A model generated the notes under the pieces. The model ran no database searches and was not told the DNA's origin. It saw nothing but the letters and a program-made list of their open reading frames with translations. The translations under genes were made by a program, and so were the position numbers. From positions 1 to 22,483 of IMG/VR virus record IMGVR_UViG_3300047560_000787: a stretch of DNA of 22,483 nt. One strand, written 5' to 3'. The stretch comes from a virus. This document shows, in pieces, positions 9,748 to 16,964 of the stretch (position 1 is the first letter of the stretch; every line of letters starts with the position of its first letter).

Positions 9748-10284
9748 ATGCAAAAGACTATCGTATCGGCGCTCGCAGTTCTTGCGTCGACAGCAGTGGC
9801 TCTCGCCTCTGACCTGCCAAGCAAGACGGCACCGTCGGCACCAGCGTTTGCTGCTAGTTTTAGCCAGTACTACGTCGGTGGCAACGTCGGTGGTGATCTA
9901 GACACTGCTCGCGCATACACGATTGGTGCTGTTGCTGGCTGGAACGTCCTTCCGTTCCTTGCAGTAGAGGGTACATATGACCTTTCCCGAGCCGATAATA
10001 AGGTTCATGGAAACTGGAACTACGGCAACACTGTCGCAGTTAACGTTGTACCACAGTACAAGATTCCTGGTTCTGATCTCACCGTGTATGCACTCGGTGG
10101 TGTCGGCTACAAGTGGAATACTCAGGCTGCAGACTACTCAGTCTACAACGTCGGCGGTGGCGTCAAGTACGACCTCACCAGCAAGATCGAGGTCGACACT
10201 CGTTATCGTCGGATCGCTCCTATCGATTCGAAGAACGGTAACTCAGAAGACCGCATCACTGCAGGCGTGAACTACAAGTTCTGA
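9748..10284 (+). CDS. Opacity-type outer-membrane porin
   Basis: A 178-residue protein. A signal peptide (residues 1-20, ALA cleavage) leaves a mature N-terminus SDLPSKTAPSAP, closely like the (A)ADLPSRKAP start of Rhizobiales opacity and Omp25-like porins. The rest alternates beta strands of an 8-stranded barrel (YYVGGNVGG, IGAVAGWNVLPFLAVEGTYD, VYALGGVGYKW, VGGGVKYDLTSKIEVDTRYR) and ends GVNYKF, with the terminal Phe recognised by BamA. A phage gene like this is probably acquired from a host. Possible roles are receptor masking, superinfection exclusion or envelope support. AAGGAG precedes ATG 9748, and a terminator follows. Confidence 0.85.
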   Translation: MQKTIVSALAVLASTAVALASDLPSKTAPSAPAFAASFSQYYVGGNVGGDLDTARAYTIGAVAGWNVLPFLAVEGTYDLSRADNKVHGNWNYGNTVAVNVVPQYKIPGSDLTVYALGGVGYKWNTQAADYSVYNVGGGVKYDLTSKIEVDTRYRRIAPIDSKNGNSEDRITAGVNYKF

Positions 10285-10307
10285 TCATTTAAGCAGAACC
10301 AGCGTTC

Positions 10308-10342
10308 AGCGCAGAGGCTCCGGTCTCTGCGCTTTTTTTTTT
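10308..10342 (+). terminator. Strong intrinsic terminator
   Basis: AGCGCAGAG pairs with CTCTGCGCT (10308-10316 with 10325-10333) around an 8-nt loop, overlapped and followed by a run of ten T. It ends the porin transcript. Confidence 0.92.
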
Positions 10343-10537
10343 GTTAAACAATGTTACAAAGATTGTTACAATCTATTATTGTTATGGCCAAGCTTGCGTA
10401 AAAATGTTAAAAAAGTTAAGCCATTGATATAGTTAGCTTTTTTCCAAAGTCAAGTCGTTGATTTTATTGGCCTTTTGAGCTATTCACTGGCCGCTACTCA
10501 GCTATGCGAAAATAGCGGTGTTCTTTCTCGGCAGGCT
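10343..10537. other. AT-rich intergenic region with inverted repeats
   Basis: No gene is seen. It holds an operator-like palindrome AGATTGT-T-ACAATCT, an 11-bp inverted repeat (10409-10419 with 10433-10443; A-run and T-run arms, usable as a bidirectional terminator) and CCGCTA/TAGCGG (10491-10518). Confidence 0.5.
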
Positions 10538-10546
10538 TGATACAAT
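10538..10546 (+). promoter_or_regulatory. Possible extended -10 promoter
   Basis: TGATACAAT fits an extended -10 element (TGn plus TACAAT). No good -35 lies upstream. It precedes the start of the early gene cascade at 10572. Confidence 0.45.
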
Positions 10547-10571
10547 GGTCTCATCAAATGGAGACAGACAC

Positions 10572-10781
10572 ATGGTATTCGAGAACGTCATCAACAAGCT
10601 GGTCCGAGACACCCTCAAGGACAGCCCCTTCTTCTCAGAGTTCTACAGTCACACCCTGTTCGTGAACGTAGCTGAAGAAGATGCACGGAAGCTCTACCAC
10701 GTGTTGACAGAGTACTGCGGTCTCGGCCACGTTCAAATCACTAAGATCACTCATGGAGAATATGCATATGACTTCGTTTAA
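10572..10781 (+). CDS. Hypothetical early protein
   Basis: A 69-residue soluble protein, MVFENVINKLVRDTL onward, with an alpha/beta pattern; no known family. I chose ATG 10572 over a GTG 54 nt upstream because GGAG lies 8 nt before it. First gene of a plus-strand cascade that runs to 17357. It overlaps the next gene by 14 nt. Confidence 0.75.
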   Translation: MVFENVINKLVRDTLKDSPFFSEFYSHTLFVNVAEEDARKLYHVLTEYCGLGHVQITKITHGEYAYDFV

Positions 10782-11001
10782 TGATGGCGTCGATTACGCC
10801 TTTGAGATGTATGTCCGTCTGTTCGCTTCGGCTTTGGCACACTCTGATGGCTTGAATGCCGAGATGGCTGATCGCCTCAGAGAGATCGCTGCAGAACGTC
10901 ACAGTGGCAACGGCTACTTCTCATGGGACGGTATACTGGACGATCTGACTGAACTGACCGGCGACGTCGACGTCGCCGCTGAAATTCTCAACAGAGCTTA
11001 A
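10768..11001 (+). CDS. Hypothetical acidic early protein
   Basis: A 77-residue acidic, helical protein; no family recognised. Candidate ATGs are 10753, 10762 and 10768. ATGGAG at 10753 acts as the ribosome site, best placed for 10768. Confidence 0.72.
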   Translation: MTSFNDGVDYAFEMYVRLFASALAHSDGLNAEMADRLREIAAERHSGNGYFSWDGILDDLTELTGDVDVAAEILNRA

Positions 11002-11011
11002 GGAGCACATC

Positions 11012-11311
11012 ATGCGTCACCAACTTACCGCTCAATTCTTGGAGCGCTATCCTCACCTCTCTGGTTACACGTTTCTCAGCGTGGTCGAGGACTACGTTCG
11101 TGTTCTCAACGAGCGCAACGTGATCCCTACGACTAGCGAGGCTGTGATGGCCGAGGCTCTTCGTAATCCGTTCGTAGAACAAGTACTCGTTGGCGTCACA
11201 GAAGTTCGCCAGAACATGCAGGCGGCTGAAGACGAGAGTCCTGAATACTTAGCTCACTTAGAAGATCAAGCTCAGGAAGACATGTACGTACGCGAAGTGA
11301 TGGAGTACTAA
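11012..11311 (+). CDS. Hypothetical early protein
   Basis: A 99-residue acidic, helical protein (MRHQLTAQFLERYPHL onward). AGGAG lies just upstream of the start codon. No recognised domain; the C-terminal third is rich in Glu and Asp. Confidence 0.78.
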   Translation: MRHQLTAQFLERYPHLSGYTFLSVVEDYVRVLNERNVIPTTSEAVMAEALRNPFVEQVLVGVTEVRQNMQAAEDESPEYLAHLEDQAQEDMYVREVMEY

Positions 11312-11312
11312 G

Positions 11313-11504
11313 ATGACTAACCAAGAGATTGCCAATGCAATCAGCCACAAGTTGTTCGCTGATCGTGAGACTATCAAGGAAGCATGGGACTATGCTTTTC
11401 AAGTGATCAACAGCCTGCGAGAGTCTGATCGTATGGCAGCAACGACCGCTATGATGGTCATGCTGAACACGGTGGCCAAGGAATTGACTAAAGAGGAGAA
11501 GTAA
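11313..11504 (+). CDS. Hypothetical early protein
   Basis: A 63-residue helical protein starting 1 nt after the preceding stop, so probably translationally coupled. No family recognised. Confidence 0.75.
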   Translation: MTNQEIANAISHKLFADRETIKEAWDYAFQVINSLRESDRMAATTAMMVMLNTVAKELTKEEK

Positions 11505-11505
11505 G

Positions 11506-11679
11506 ATGACTTTTCAAGAAAAGATGCAAGTAGAAGCTTTAAAAACGGCCATCTTCAGCATCGCATTCAATCTGGCTCTTCTTGGTGGTGGAGTTGTGCT
11601 TATAAGCGCAGCACTTGGCTGGCAGGTCGGCGCAGGCATTGGTCTGCTGTTTATGTTTCTCAAAGGAGGTATGAAATGA
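11506..11679 (+). CDS. Small membrane protein
   Basis: A 57-residue protein, MTFQEKMQVEALKTAIFSIAFN, with a hydrophobic hairpin-like stretch (about residues 15-53) containing glycines between two possible segments. GAGGAG lies before the preceding stop and serves as ribosome site. Confidence 0.65.
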   Translation: MTFQEKMQVEALKTAIFSIAFNLALLGGGVVLISAALGWQVGAGIGLLFMFLKGGMK

Positions 11680-11774
11680 TGAAAGAACGTGCAATGGAAA
11701 TCATTCCGGAATTCCTGATGATCGTCGGGGCTGCCGGCGCAATTCACCAGCTTCTGATGCTGGTTATCGGTTGA
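11676..11774 (+). CDS. Tiny membrane protein
   Basis: A 32-residue protein, MMKERAMEIIPEFLMI, with one hydrophobic segment to the C-terminus. It starts within the previous stop (ATGA), with AAAGGAGG just upstream. Its TGA overlaps the TTGACA box of the next promoter. The strong ribosome site supports expression. Confidence 0.55.
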   Translation: MMKERAMEIIPEFLMIVGAAGAIHQLLMLVIG

Positions 11775-11799
11775 CATTTCTGGACCAGTTTGGTATAAT
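11771..11799 (+). promoter_or_regulatory. Consensus sigma-70 promoter
   Basis: TTGACA (11771-11776), a 17-nt spacer, then TATAAT (11794-11799): both hexamers are perfect. It drives the gene at 11829 and those downstream. Confidence 0.9.
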
Positions 11800-11828
11800 A
11801 ATCTAGTAGAAATCATGGAGATCTGGTT

Positions 11829-12038
11829 ATGCCTAACATGTCCTACTGCCGCTTCGAGAACACAGCTTCTGACATGTACGATTGTCTGTCGGTATTGTAC
11901 GAGGCGATCGACGAGGGTAAGACTCTGGAGCAGTTTGCCGAGAGTCTTCCGAGTGAGCATGAGCGTCTTGGATTCGAGCGTATGATCACTATGGCAATCC
12001 AGATCACGCAGACTTTTGAAGAGCTGAGGGATTCATGA
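11829..12038 (+). CDS. Conserved phage protein (MPNMSYCRFENT family)
   Basis: A 69-residue protein whose start MPNMSYCRFENTASDMYDCL is a widely shared signature of an uncharacterised phage family. It is helical after residue 15. ATGGAG (from 11815) is the ribosome site. Overlaps the next gene by ATGA. Function unknown. Confidence 0.82.
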   Translation: MPNMSYCRFENTASDMYDCLSVLYEAIDEGKTLEQFAESLPSEHERLGFERMITMAIQITQTFEELRDS

Positions 12039-12187
12039 AAAAGTACTACTACGAGATCGACTTCTACGATGGACGTAAGATTCGTCGTGAGATGGTAAGC
12101 AAGAAGACTGCGAAAGCTATCTTCGATGCTATGGAATACGAGATGGTCTTTTTCGGTGTTAAACACGTATCATGGGGATTGATGTAA
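12035..12187 (+). CDS. Small hypothetical protein
   Basis: A 50-residue basic protein starting MKKYYYEIDFYDGRK. It is coupled to both neighbours: ATGA at its start and TAATG at its end. Beta-hairpin then helix is likely. No family recognised. Confidence 0.7.
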   Translation: MKKYYYEIDFYDGRKIRREMVSKKTAKAIFDAMEYEMVFFGVKHVSWGLM

Positions 12188-12600
12188 TGGCTACTCGTTC
12201 AGCAATCGGCATCCAGTACACAGACGGCACCATCACTGCGGTCTACTGTCACTGGGATGGCTATCCCGATCACAACGGTCTGCTTCTGCAGACTTACTAC
12301 AACGATGCGTATCTAGTTGAAGATCTCGTCAGCTACGGCGACATCTCGTCTCTCGGTCGCTCAGTCGGCGAGAAGCACGACTTCGACAAGCGTGGCAACG
12401 GCGACGAGACTACTTTCTACGGTCGTGATCGTGGTGACAAGGACGTCGACTGCCAGTACTTCAAGAACGTCGATGAGATGGTAGATCACTACGTTGGCTG
12501 CGACTACTTCTATCTTTTCAAGGACGGTACGTGGTTCTGCGCTAACAACGACGAGGGCGAATGGAAGTCGCTCAAGGAAATTCTTACGGAGATCGCATGA
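12187..12600 (+). CDS. Conserved phage protein (MATRSAIG...CHWDGYP family)
   Basis: A 137-residue protein of a very common uncharacterised phage family, marked by MATRSAIGI and VYCHWDGYPDHNG near residue 22. The middle is charged and the C-terminal part (YFKNVDEMVDHYVG, WFCANN) is conserved in similar proteins. I chose ATG 12187 (TAATG overlap) over the ATG 15 nt upstream because family members begin MxTRSAIG. Function unknown. Confidence 0.85.
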   Translation: MATRSAIGIQYTDGTITAVYCHWDGYPDHNGLLLQTYYNDAYLVEDLVSYGDISSLGRSVGEKHDFDKRGNGDETTFYGRDRGDKDVDCQYFKNVDEMVDHYVGCDYFYLFKDGTWFCANNDEGEWKSLKEILTEIA

Positions 12601-12788
12601 TGAAGTTTGTGGCCAAGCCTAATCTCAACAACACGCTCGGCATGCAGACCTTTGACACTATCAAGGAAGCTGTCAAGTACCTAGAACAGGCCACTGGCCA
12701 CAAAATGGACTACGTGGTGGATCGCAAGACCGGCGTGAAGACTTACGACTGGGAACTAATCGGAAAGCTCAAGCGAGTGGAGGCATAA
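12597..12788 (+). CDS. Small hypothetical protein
   Basis: A 63-residue protein, MMKFVAKPNLNNTLGMQTF. The start lies in the ATGATG that overlaps the previous stop. Mixed alpha/beta with the phrase DTIKEAVKYLEQATG; no family recognised. Confidence 0.75.
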   Translation: MMKFVAKPNLNNTLGMQTFDTIKEAVKYLEQATGHKMDYVVDRKTGVKTYDWELIGKLKRVEA

Positions 12789-13136
12789 GTGAATAGCCAG
12801 TTTCATACAGCATGTGTCAAGAACTTCGTGAAGCTGTCGCTGATCACAGTAGCAGCACTCACTAGTACTCTCGGTCTACGTACCGAGTTGATCGTTATCA
12901 TCGGCGATCCGTTCGTATCTACTTGGATCGCCATCGTGTGGGTGCTGACGATCATCACAGTTCTGGGGTACTACAAAGCCAAACAGGACGTCGAGCTTGA
13001 GGTATTCCGCGAACACGAGCGTAATCGCCACATCCTCGGCATGCCGCCCATCGGCACCAATAACGCTATCTACTCGAAAAAAGAGTCTGGCGAGTTGCAA
13101 TTGGGCGATCAAGTTTTCCTCAAAGAGGATAAATAA
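12789..13136 (+). CDS. Two-pass membrane protein
   Basis: A 115-residue protein with two hydrophobic segments (about 14-37 and 43-61), then a charged cytoplasmic-like tail. It uses GTG immediately after the previous stop, with GGAGG upstream. Function unknown; position suggests an early host-envelope or takeover role. Confidence 0.7.
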   Translation: MNSQFHTACVKNFVKLSLITVAALTSTLGLRTELIVIIGDPFVSTWIAIVWVLTIITVLGYYKAKQDVELEVFREHERNRHILGMPPIGTNNAIYSKKESGELQLGDQVFLKEDK

Positions 13137-13157
13137 GCGAAGACACAGGAGGTCAAC

Positions 13158-13355
13158 ATGTCTGCATACGCTTACAAAGTAGTGTACAACGTGAAGCACA
13201 TCGACAAGAAGTCTGCTTTGTATGGACTCGTGTCGTTCGACCAGACGTGCAAGTTCGGGTCTCTCAAGGAAGCTTTTCGCTTCGCGCACGAGATGAAGAA
13301 CAAGCGTACCTCTAAGATTCAGGTGGTGGGGCTTCCCATCGTTGAGCGCCTCTAA
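13158..13355 (+). CDS. Small basic protein
   Basis: A 65-residue protein, MSAYAYKVVYNVKHIDKKS, with predicted beta-beta-alpha-beta. AGGAGG gives a strong ribosome site. No family recognised. Confidence 0.75.
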   Translation: MSAYAYKVVYNVKHIDKKSALYGLVSFDQTCKFGSLKEAFRFAHEMKNKRTSKIQVVGLPIVERL

Positions 13356-13366
13356 AGGAGGGCATC

Positions 13367-13651
13367 ATGCGTAAGTTAGTACTCGCACTCTCAGTAGTCT
13401 TAGCAGCTTCTCCGGCTCTAGCAGACTATCGTCATCGTCCTAGGTACTCACCACCCCCTCAACACCATCATCATCGTGGTGGTGTCAATCCATGGGTGGC
13501 CGGTGCAGTAGGTCTCGGTATATTAGGTGCGGGTGCTTACATGTACAATCGACCCGCACGACAATGCTGGAACGAAGTGGTCATTGATCCCTATGGTCGT
13601 CAGCTCTTTGATCAGTACGGTCGACCCGTACTACAAGTAGTCTGCCAATAA
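13367..13651 (+). CDS. Secreted His- and Gly-rich small protein
   Basis: A 94-residue protein with a clear signal peptide (residues 1-19, SPALA cleavage). A His/Pro-rich stretch (HRPRYSPPPQHHHHRGG) could bind metal. A glycine-zipper-like hydrophobic segment AGAVGLGILGAGAYMY follows, and there are two cysteines near the C-terminus. It resembles small periplasmic or outer-membrane glycine-zipper proteins of proteobacteria and may be host-derived. AAAGGAGG precedes ATG 13367. Confidence 0.75.
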   Translation: MRKLVLALSVVLAASPALADYRHRPRYSPPPQHHHHRGGVNPWVAGAVGLGILGAGAYMYNRPARQCWNEVVIDPYGRQLFDQYGRPVLQVVCQ

Positions 13652-13660
13652 GAGTCAATC

Positions 13661-13996
13661 ATGTTCATCGAAACTAAGTACGACGTGGGCCACACGTTCT
13701 GGGTTCCTCGTGTCCGTAAAGAAATCAAAAAGGAAGAATTCCACTTCGAGGGCGAGAACTGGTATAAGGACGTCGTGACTTATGTCCCGTATGTCAAGCA
13801 GAAGAAGATCGTGCAGATCGAAGCGCGTGTCGGCGATCGCACGGGTATCATCTACGGTGTCGTTACAGTAGACGAGGGAGTTCCCGCTCTTTCGCAGTAC
13901 TATCCCGAAGGCAACATCACCGACTACACTGAAGATGAAGCTCGTCGTATTGCCGAAGACTACGCTGAGCAGGGTAAAGAGTACTTCGGCAACTGA
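13661..13996 (+). CDS. Conserved hypothetical phage protein
   Basis: A 111-residue soluble protein starting MFIETKYDVGHTFWVPR, a beginning I associate with a conserved phage family of unknown function. The central part is a beta-rich SH3-like or barrel pattern (VQIEARVGDRTGIIYGVVT); the C-terminus is a charged helix. Its TGA directly abuts the following tRNA-Gln. Confidence 0.78.
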   Translation: MFIETKYDVGHTFWVPRVRKEIKKEEFHFEGENWYKDVVTYVPYVKQKKIVQIEARVGDRTGIIYGVVTVDEGVPALSQYYPEGNITDYTEDEARRIAEDYAEQGKEYFGN

Positions 13997-14072
13997 TCGG
14001 GGTTAGTTCAACTGGTAGAACAGCGGACTTTGAATCCGTAGGTTGGTGGTTCGAACCCATCACCCCGAACCA
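13997..14072 (+). tRNA. tRNA-Gln(TTG)
   Basis: Acceptor TCGGGGT/ACCCCGA, anticodon loop CTTTGAA, T-loop TTCGAAC, A73 and encoded CCA. It lies alone within the early cascade, starting the base after a stop codon. Confidence 0.94.
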
Positions 14073-14088
14073 TATCATGGAGCACGTG

Positions 14089-14292
14089 ATGAAACGTAAC
14101 GCACTAGACTACGCCAGAGAAACCATCAAAGAATACACCAACAAATCAATTCTCAATCCATACAATAGAGCTGGTAACGTAATGTTTGAAAGCGAACGAT
14201 TGAAGTGGAATGAGCATCTCCAAAATGTAAAGATCGTTACGTATCTCGAGACCATCCTTGAACGACTCCCATACGAACCAGAGGTGAAGTGA
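14089..14292 (+). CDS. Small hypothetical protein
   Basis: A 67-residue helical protein, MKRNALDYARETIKEYTNK. ATGGAG at 14077 is the ribosome site, so I start at 14089 rather than at the in-frame ATG within that site. Overlaps the next gene by TGATG. Confidence 0.72.
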   Translation: MKRNALDYARETIKEYTNKSILNPYNRAGNVMFESERLKWNEHLQNVKIVTYLETILERLPYEPEVK

Positions 14293-14483
14293 TGCTAAAG
14301 AGAATGCACGAACTGTTCGATGAGTTCCGCGATGAACATGGTATCATCACAGCAAGGAAGATGGCAAAGAAGCAGTGTCTTGATGAGCTGATCGATGAAT
14401 TGTGTGAAGAGAATTTGACTACCACAGAAAAGGTTGATAAGATTATCGAAGTCCTAGAACTCATGAACATGAAGGTGGACTGA
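14292..14483 (+). CDS. Small acidic helical protein
   Basis: A 63-residue protein, MLKRMHELFDEFRDEHG, almost entirely helical and acidic. It is coupled by TGATG at both ends. No family recognised. Confidence 0.72.
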   Translation: MLKRMHELFDEFRDEHGIITARKMAKKQCLDELIDELCEENLTTTEKVDKIIEVLELMNMKVD

Positions 14484-14767
14484 TGAACCGCGAAGAATAC
14501 GAAGAACTAGAAGATCAGTTTGATGGCTTGTATGACAAGTGGTTAGTTGCTAAACAGCGTATTAAACATCTGGAATCTGGTCCAGGTGGCATCATGGAGA
14601 TGAAGCAAACGATTGCTGATAAAGAGAAACGCATTGAGGCGCTGGAAGCGGCGCTGCTGTCTTATTACAGGTATGTCTGCCCAACGTGCGGCGGTCGTTG
14701 CTGTGTTGTTCAAAGCTGCCCAGAGAATCTAGCCCGCGCTGCACTAGGGGAGAAGAAAGATGACTGA
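14483..14767 (+). CDS. Coiled-coil protein with Cys cluster
   Basis: A 94-residue protein: an N-terminal coiled coil (residues 2-60) followed by CPTCGGRCC and SCP (about 66-79), a likely zinc-binding knuckle. A common layout among small phage proteins of unknown function. Overlaps both neighbours. Confidence 0.75.
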   Translation: MNREEYEELEDQFDGLYDKWLVAKQRIKHLESGPGGIMEMKQTIADKEKRIEALEAALLSYYRYVCPTCGGRCCVVQSCPENLARAALGEKKDD

Positions 14768-15038
14768 TCTTGATGCAGACGCTCATCAATACAGACTAGA
14801 TCAAATTCTAGAACTAGAAGCAGAAGTTGCTCGTCTCAAAGAGAAGTGTGACAAGCAAGCCATGATCCTTAGGCGGTTGACACCTGAGAACTTTCCTGAT
14901 ACTATCTTTATATGCGATGTACTCGGCGAGCGAGATCAGAACAACATGCCAGATAAGCTACTAGTAGTTCCAGCTTATGGTGTAGACTTCGCTTACGTGT
15001 ACCAAAACACTGGTAAGATAACAGGACCTGAGTGGTAA
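14760..15038 (+). CDS. Coiled-coil hypothetical protein
   Basis: A 92-residue protein: heptad-like helix LDQILELEAEVARLKEKCDKQ (13-33) followed by a small alpha/beta part. It overlaps the previous gene by 8 nt and the next by TAATG. Confidence 0.72.
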   Translation: MTDLDADAHQYRLDQILELEAEVARLKEKCDKQAMILRRLTPENFPDTIFICDVLGERDQNNMPDKLLVVPAYGVDFAYVYQNTGKITGPEW

Positions 15039-15328
15039 TGAACCTATCTCTTGACTTCGACGATACGTATACTAAAGATCCAGTCTTGTGGAACGCCTTC
15101 ATTCAGTTGGCCAAAGATCGCGGACATGACGTTCGCATCGTCACTTTTCGTAAGAAGACGATGACTGATCCTATGTTGGATGCTCTGGCTAAGAAGATTC
15201 CCGTGATCTATACTGAGTACACACAGAAGAGAAAGTTCACCAACGACATGGGTTGGAAGGTAGACGTGTGGATCGACGATAGTCCTGAGTTCATCATCGA
15301 ACAGTCATACATCATCAGGAGCATGTGA
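15038..15328 (+). CDS. HAD-like phosphatase
   Basis: A 96-residue protein with HAD motif I DFDDTYT (Asp7 nucleophile, Asp9) at the N-terminus and WIDDSPE (about residue 81) as a motif IV-like acidic site; a Thr or Lys for motifs II and III can be placed less clearly (TFRKK, QKRK). It is compact and capless, like phage polynucleotide-phosphatase-type HADs. The natural substrate is unknown. ATG 15038 gives the TAATG overlap with the preceding gene. Confidence 0.78.
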   Translation: MNLSLDFDDTYTKDPVLWNAFIQLAKDRGHDVRIVTFRKKTMTDPMLDALAKKIPVIYTEYTQKRKFTNDMGWKVDVWIDDSPEFIIEQSYIIRSM

Positions 15329-15519
15329 TGACAGAGGAAACAAACAAGAAAGTATCACTAGCAGATCAGATCGCTAATGAAATTGTTTCTGTGCAACCAA
15401 TGCCAGAGGATGTTATCAAGAAACTATATGAACAGTCTATGACTAAAGAAGAACTAAAGAAAGAAGGCTATAAGCCTGTTTCTCGTCTTGGTCTAATGTG
15501 GGTGAAAGATGATGACTAA
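15328..15519 (+). CDS. Small hypothetical protein
   Basis: A 63-residue charged, helical protein, MTEETNKKVSLADQIANEI, ending GLMWVKDDD. TGATG overlap with the HAD gene. No family recognised. Confidence 0.7.
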   Translation: MTEETNKKVSLADQIANEIVSVQPMPEDVIKKLYEQSMTKEELKKEGYKPVSRLGLMWVKDDD

Positions 15520-15775
15520 AGTAATTGAAAGACCTATGTCAACTACGCACGCGCTAGAGTTTCTGTTTCATTATATCAAGGATGAACAGGAAGCAGAGAA
15601 CGTACGAAAGATCATCGGTGACAGAGAAGTGTTGCAGGTTCATCGCGGCATTGATGAACATACATTTCAACCAATTCTCTACTTCGCTATCCCTGAGAAA
15701 GACAAACCTTTCTTTTTCTGGATGAAGTATGCAGCTCCTATGACGATTTGGGCAACAGATGACAAAGCTAATTGA
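15509..15775 (+). CDS. Hypothetical protein
   Basis: An 88-residue protein, MMTKVIERPMSTTHALEF, alpha then beta. Two adjacent ATGs (15509, 15512) are possible starts. It overlaps both neighbours (11 nt and 17 nt). No family recognised. Confidence 0.7.
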   Translation: MMTKVIERPMSTTHALEFLFHYIKDEQEAENVRKIIGDREVLQVHRGIDEHTFQPILYFAIPEKDKPFFFWMKYAAPMTIWATDDKAN

Positions 15776-15959
15776 GAGACTTCGCAAAGGCTGCGTAACA
15801 GGAAACTACGAAGGTCTTGAGTTTATTGAATGGTCTAAATCTAATGACACAATGAACGAAGCTGCCGATGCTATTCAAAGGCTACAATATATTGTTACAG
15901 TGTTGTCAATTAGTAGTTTACTTTTGCTTCTGACCGTTATAATATTGGTGAATAGATGA
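15759..15959 (+). CDS. Tail-anchored small membrane protein
   Basis: A 66-residue protein: a soluble N-terminal 43 residues and one C-terminal hydrophobic helix (about 44-64, IVTVLSISSLLLLLTVIILV). Likely an inner-membrane protein with its N-terminus in the cytoplasm. Function unknown. Confidence 0.7.
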   Translation: MTKLIERLRKGCVTGNYEGLEFIEWSKSNDTMNEAADAIQRLQYIVTVLSISSLLLLLTVIILVNR

Positions 15960-16204
15960 TCGGCTATAAAGTAACACCGGGTAGACTGCCGCCAAGAACA
16001 GTTCTTCCATTGAAAGACGAGTACGTAACTGTCGGCGACGTCATCGGAAAGTACTACGTATACTCTATGACCAGAGGTGAGTTCATTGGACTGTGCATGA
16101 AGTGGTGTCACGGCATGGGTAATCCAAAACGATTCTCTGATGTGTACGATGACTTGATGGAAGAAGCTGGCTTGCCGCCGCTAGAAGATGAGAAAGATGA
16201 ATGA
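15956..16204 (+). CDS. Hypothetical protein
   Basis: An 82-residue soluble protein, MIGYKVTPGRLPPRTVLPL; acidic C-terminus. ATGA overlaps at both ends. No family recognised. Confidence 0.72.
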   Translation: MIGYKVTPGRLPPRTVLPLKDEYVTVGDVIGKYYVYSMTRGEFIGLCMKWCHGMGNPKRFSDVYDDLMEEAGLPPLEDEKDE

Positions 16205-16686
16205 GCAACTATAATTCACATGCAATGACAGAGTTTCGTGCTGCTGGCTGGGTCGATGAGAACGGTAAGTATTGCGATGAGATGCAGCAAGCGATCTGCG
16301 AACATGTATTGAAGCTGCTTGAAGTGTTCGCAGACGAAGGTCACTCTGGAACTTCTGCAGGTTATGCCGTTCATCTGTTCGAAAAGCTAGCAATGTTCGA
16401 ACCTATCTTTCCTTTGACTGGCGAAGATTGGGAATGGATTGATGTTCGTGAATATGGTGCTGAACATATAAAGTATCAGAATCATCGTTGCAGTCACGTA
16501 TTCAAGGATGCTGATGGTCGCGCGTATGATAGCGAAGGTAAGATCTTTTGGGAATGGTGGACTAATCCTGAAACTGGAGAAAAGCACAAGTCACATTACA
16601 CAAGTAGAGACAGTCGTGTCTATATCGAGTTCCCATATACGCCGACTCGTGAATATGTTTATCGTGAATCAGGAGCTGAACAATGA
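16201..16686 (+). CDS. Conserved phage protein (MSNYNSHA family)
   Basis: A 161-residue protein with signature MSNYNSHAMTEFRAAGW, EGHSGTSAGYAVHLFEKL and PLTGEDWEW, a combination common in tailed phages and annotated only as hypothetical. Mixed alpha/beta and soluble. Coupled to neighbours by ATGA. Confidence 0.82.
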   Translation: MSNYNSHAMTEFRAAGWVDENGKYCDEMQQAICEHVLKLLEVFADEGHSGTSAGYAVHLFEKLAMFEPIFPLTGEDWEWIDVREYGAEHIKYQNHRCSHVFKDADGRAYDSEGKIFWEWWTNPETGEKHKSHYTSRDSRVYIEFPYTPTREYVYRESGAEQ

Positions 16687-16949
16687 TTGGTGAATGGGAA
16701 ATTCATAAGCGTGTGATTACTATTCTAGCGTATATTGCAGGAGTCATCGGTGGTGTAGCATTTACTATCTACGTTTTGACGGCGTTGGTAGGCCTAGAAG
16801 CTACGTTGATTATCACCATCGGGATGCCTGCATTTCTTGGTCTTTATTGGATGATGTACACACAGGTAGAGCTAGAGAAGATGCAAGATGAGAAGTGGAA
16901 AGAGTTTCACGAAGACATCATGAAGAACGGACGCTATCGTCCCGACTAA
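16683..16949 (+). CDS. Two-pass membrane protein
   Basis: An 88-residue protein with hydrophobic segments about 11-35 and 38-58, then a charged helix. ATGA overlap with the previous gene. Function unknown. Confidence 0.72.
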   Translation: MIGEWEIHKRVITILAYIAGVIGGVAFTIYVLTALVGLEATLIITIGMPAFLGLYWMMYTQVELEKMQDEKWKEFHEDIMKNGRYRPD

Positions 16950-16964
16950 TCATAGGAAGAAACG

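Noticed and set aside
11514-11960. A 148-codon minus-strand frame
   Set aside because: It overlaps two well-supported small plus-strand genes, a consensus promoter and a conserved phage gene; no ribosome site is present.
12807-12830. TACAGCA box within the gene at 12789
   Set aside because: There is no complementary 7-bp helix in the required position and no GNNG tail, so it is a chance match.
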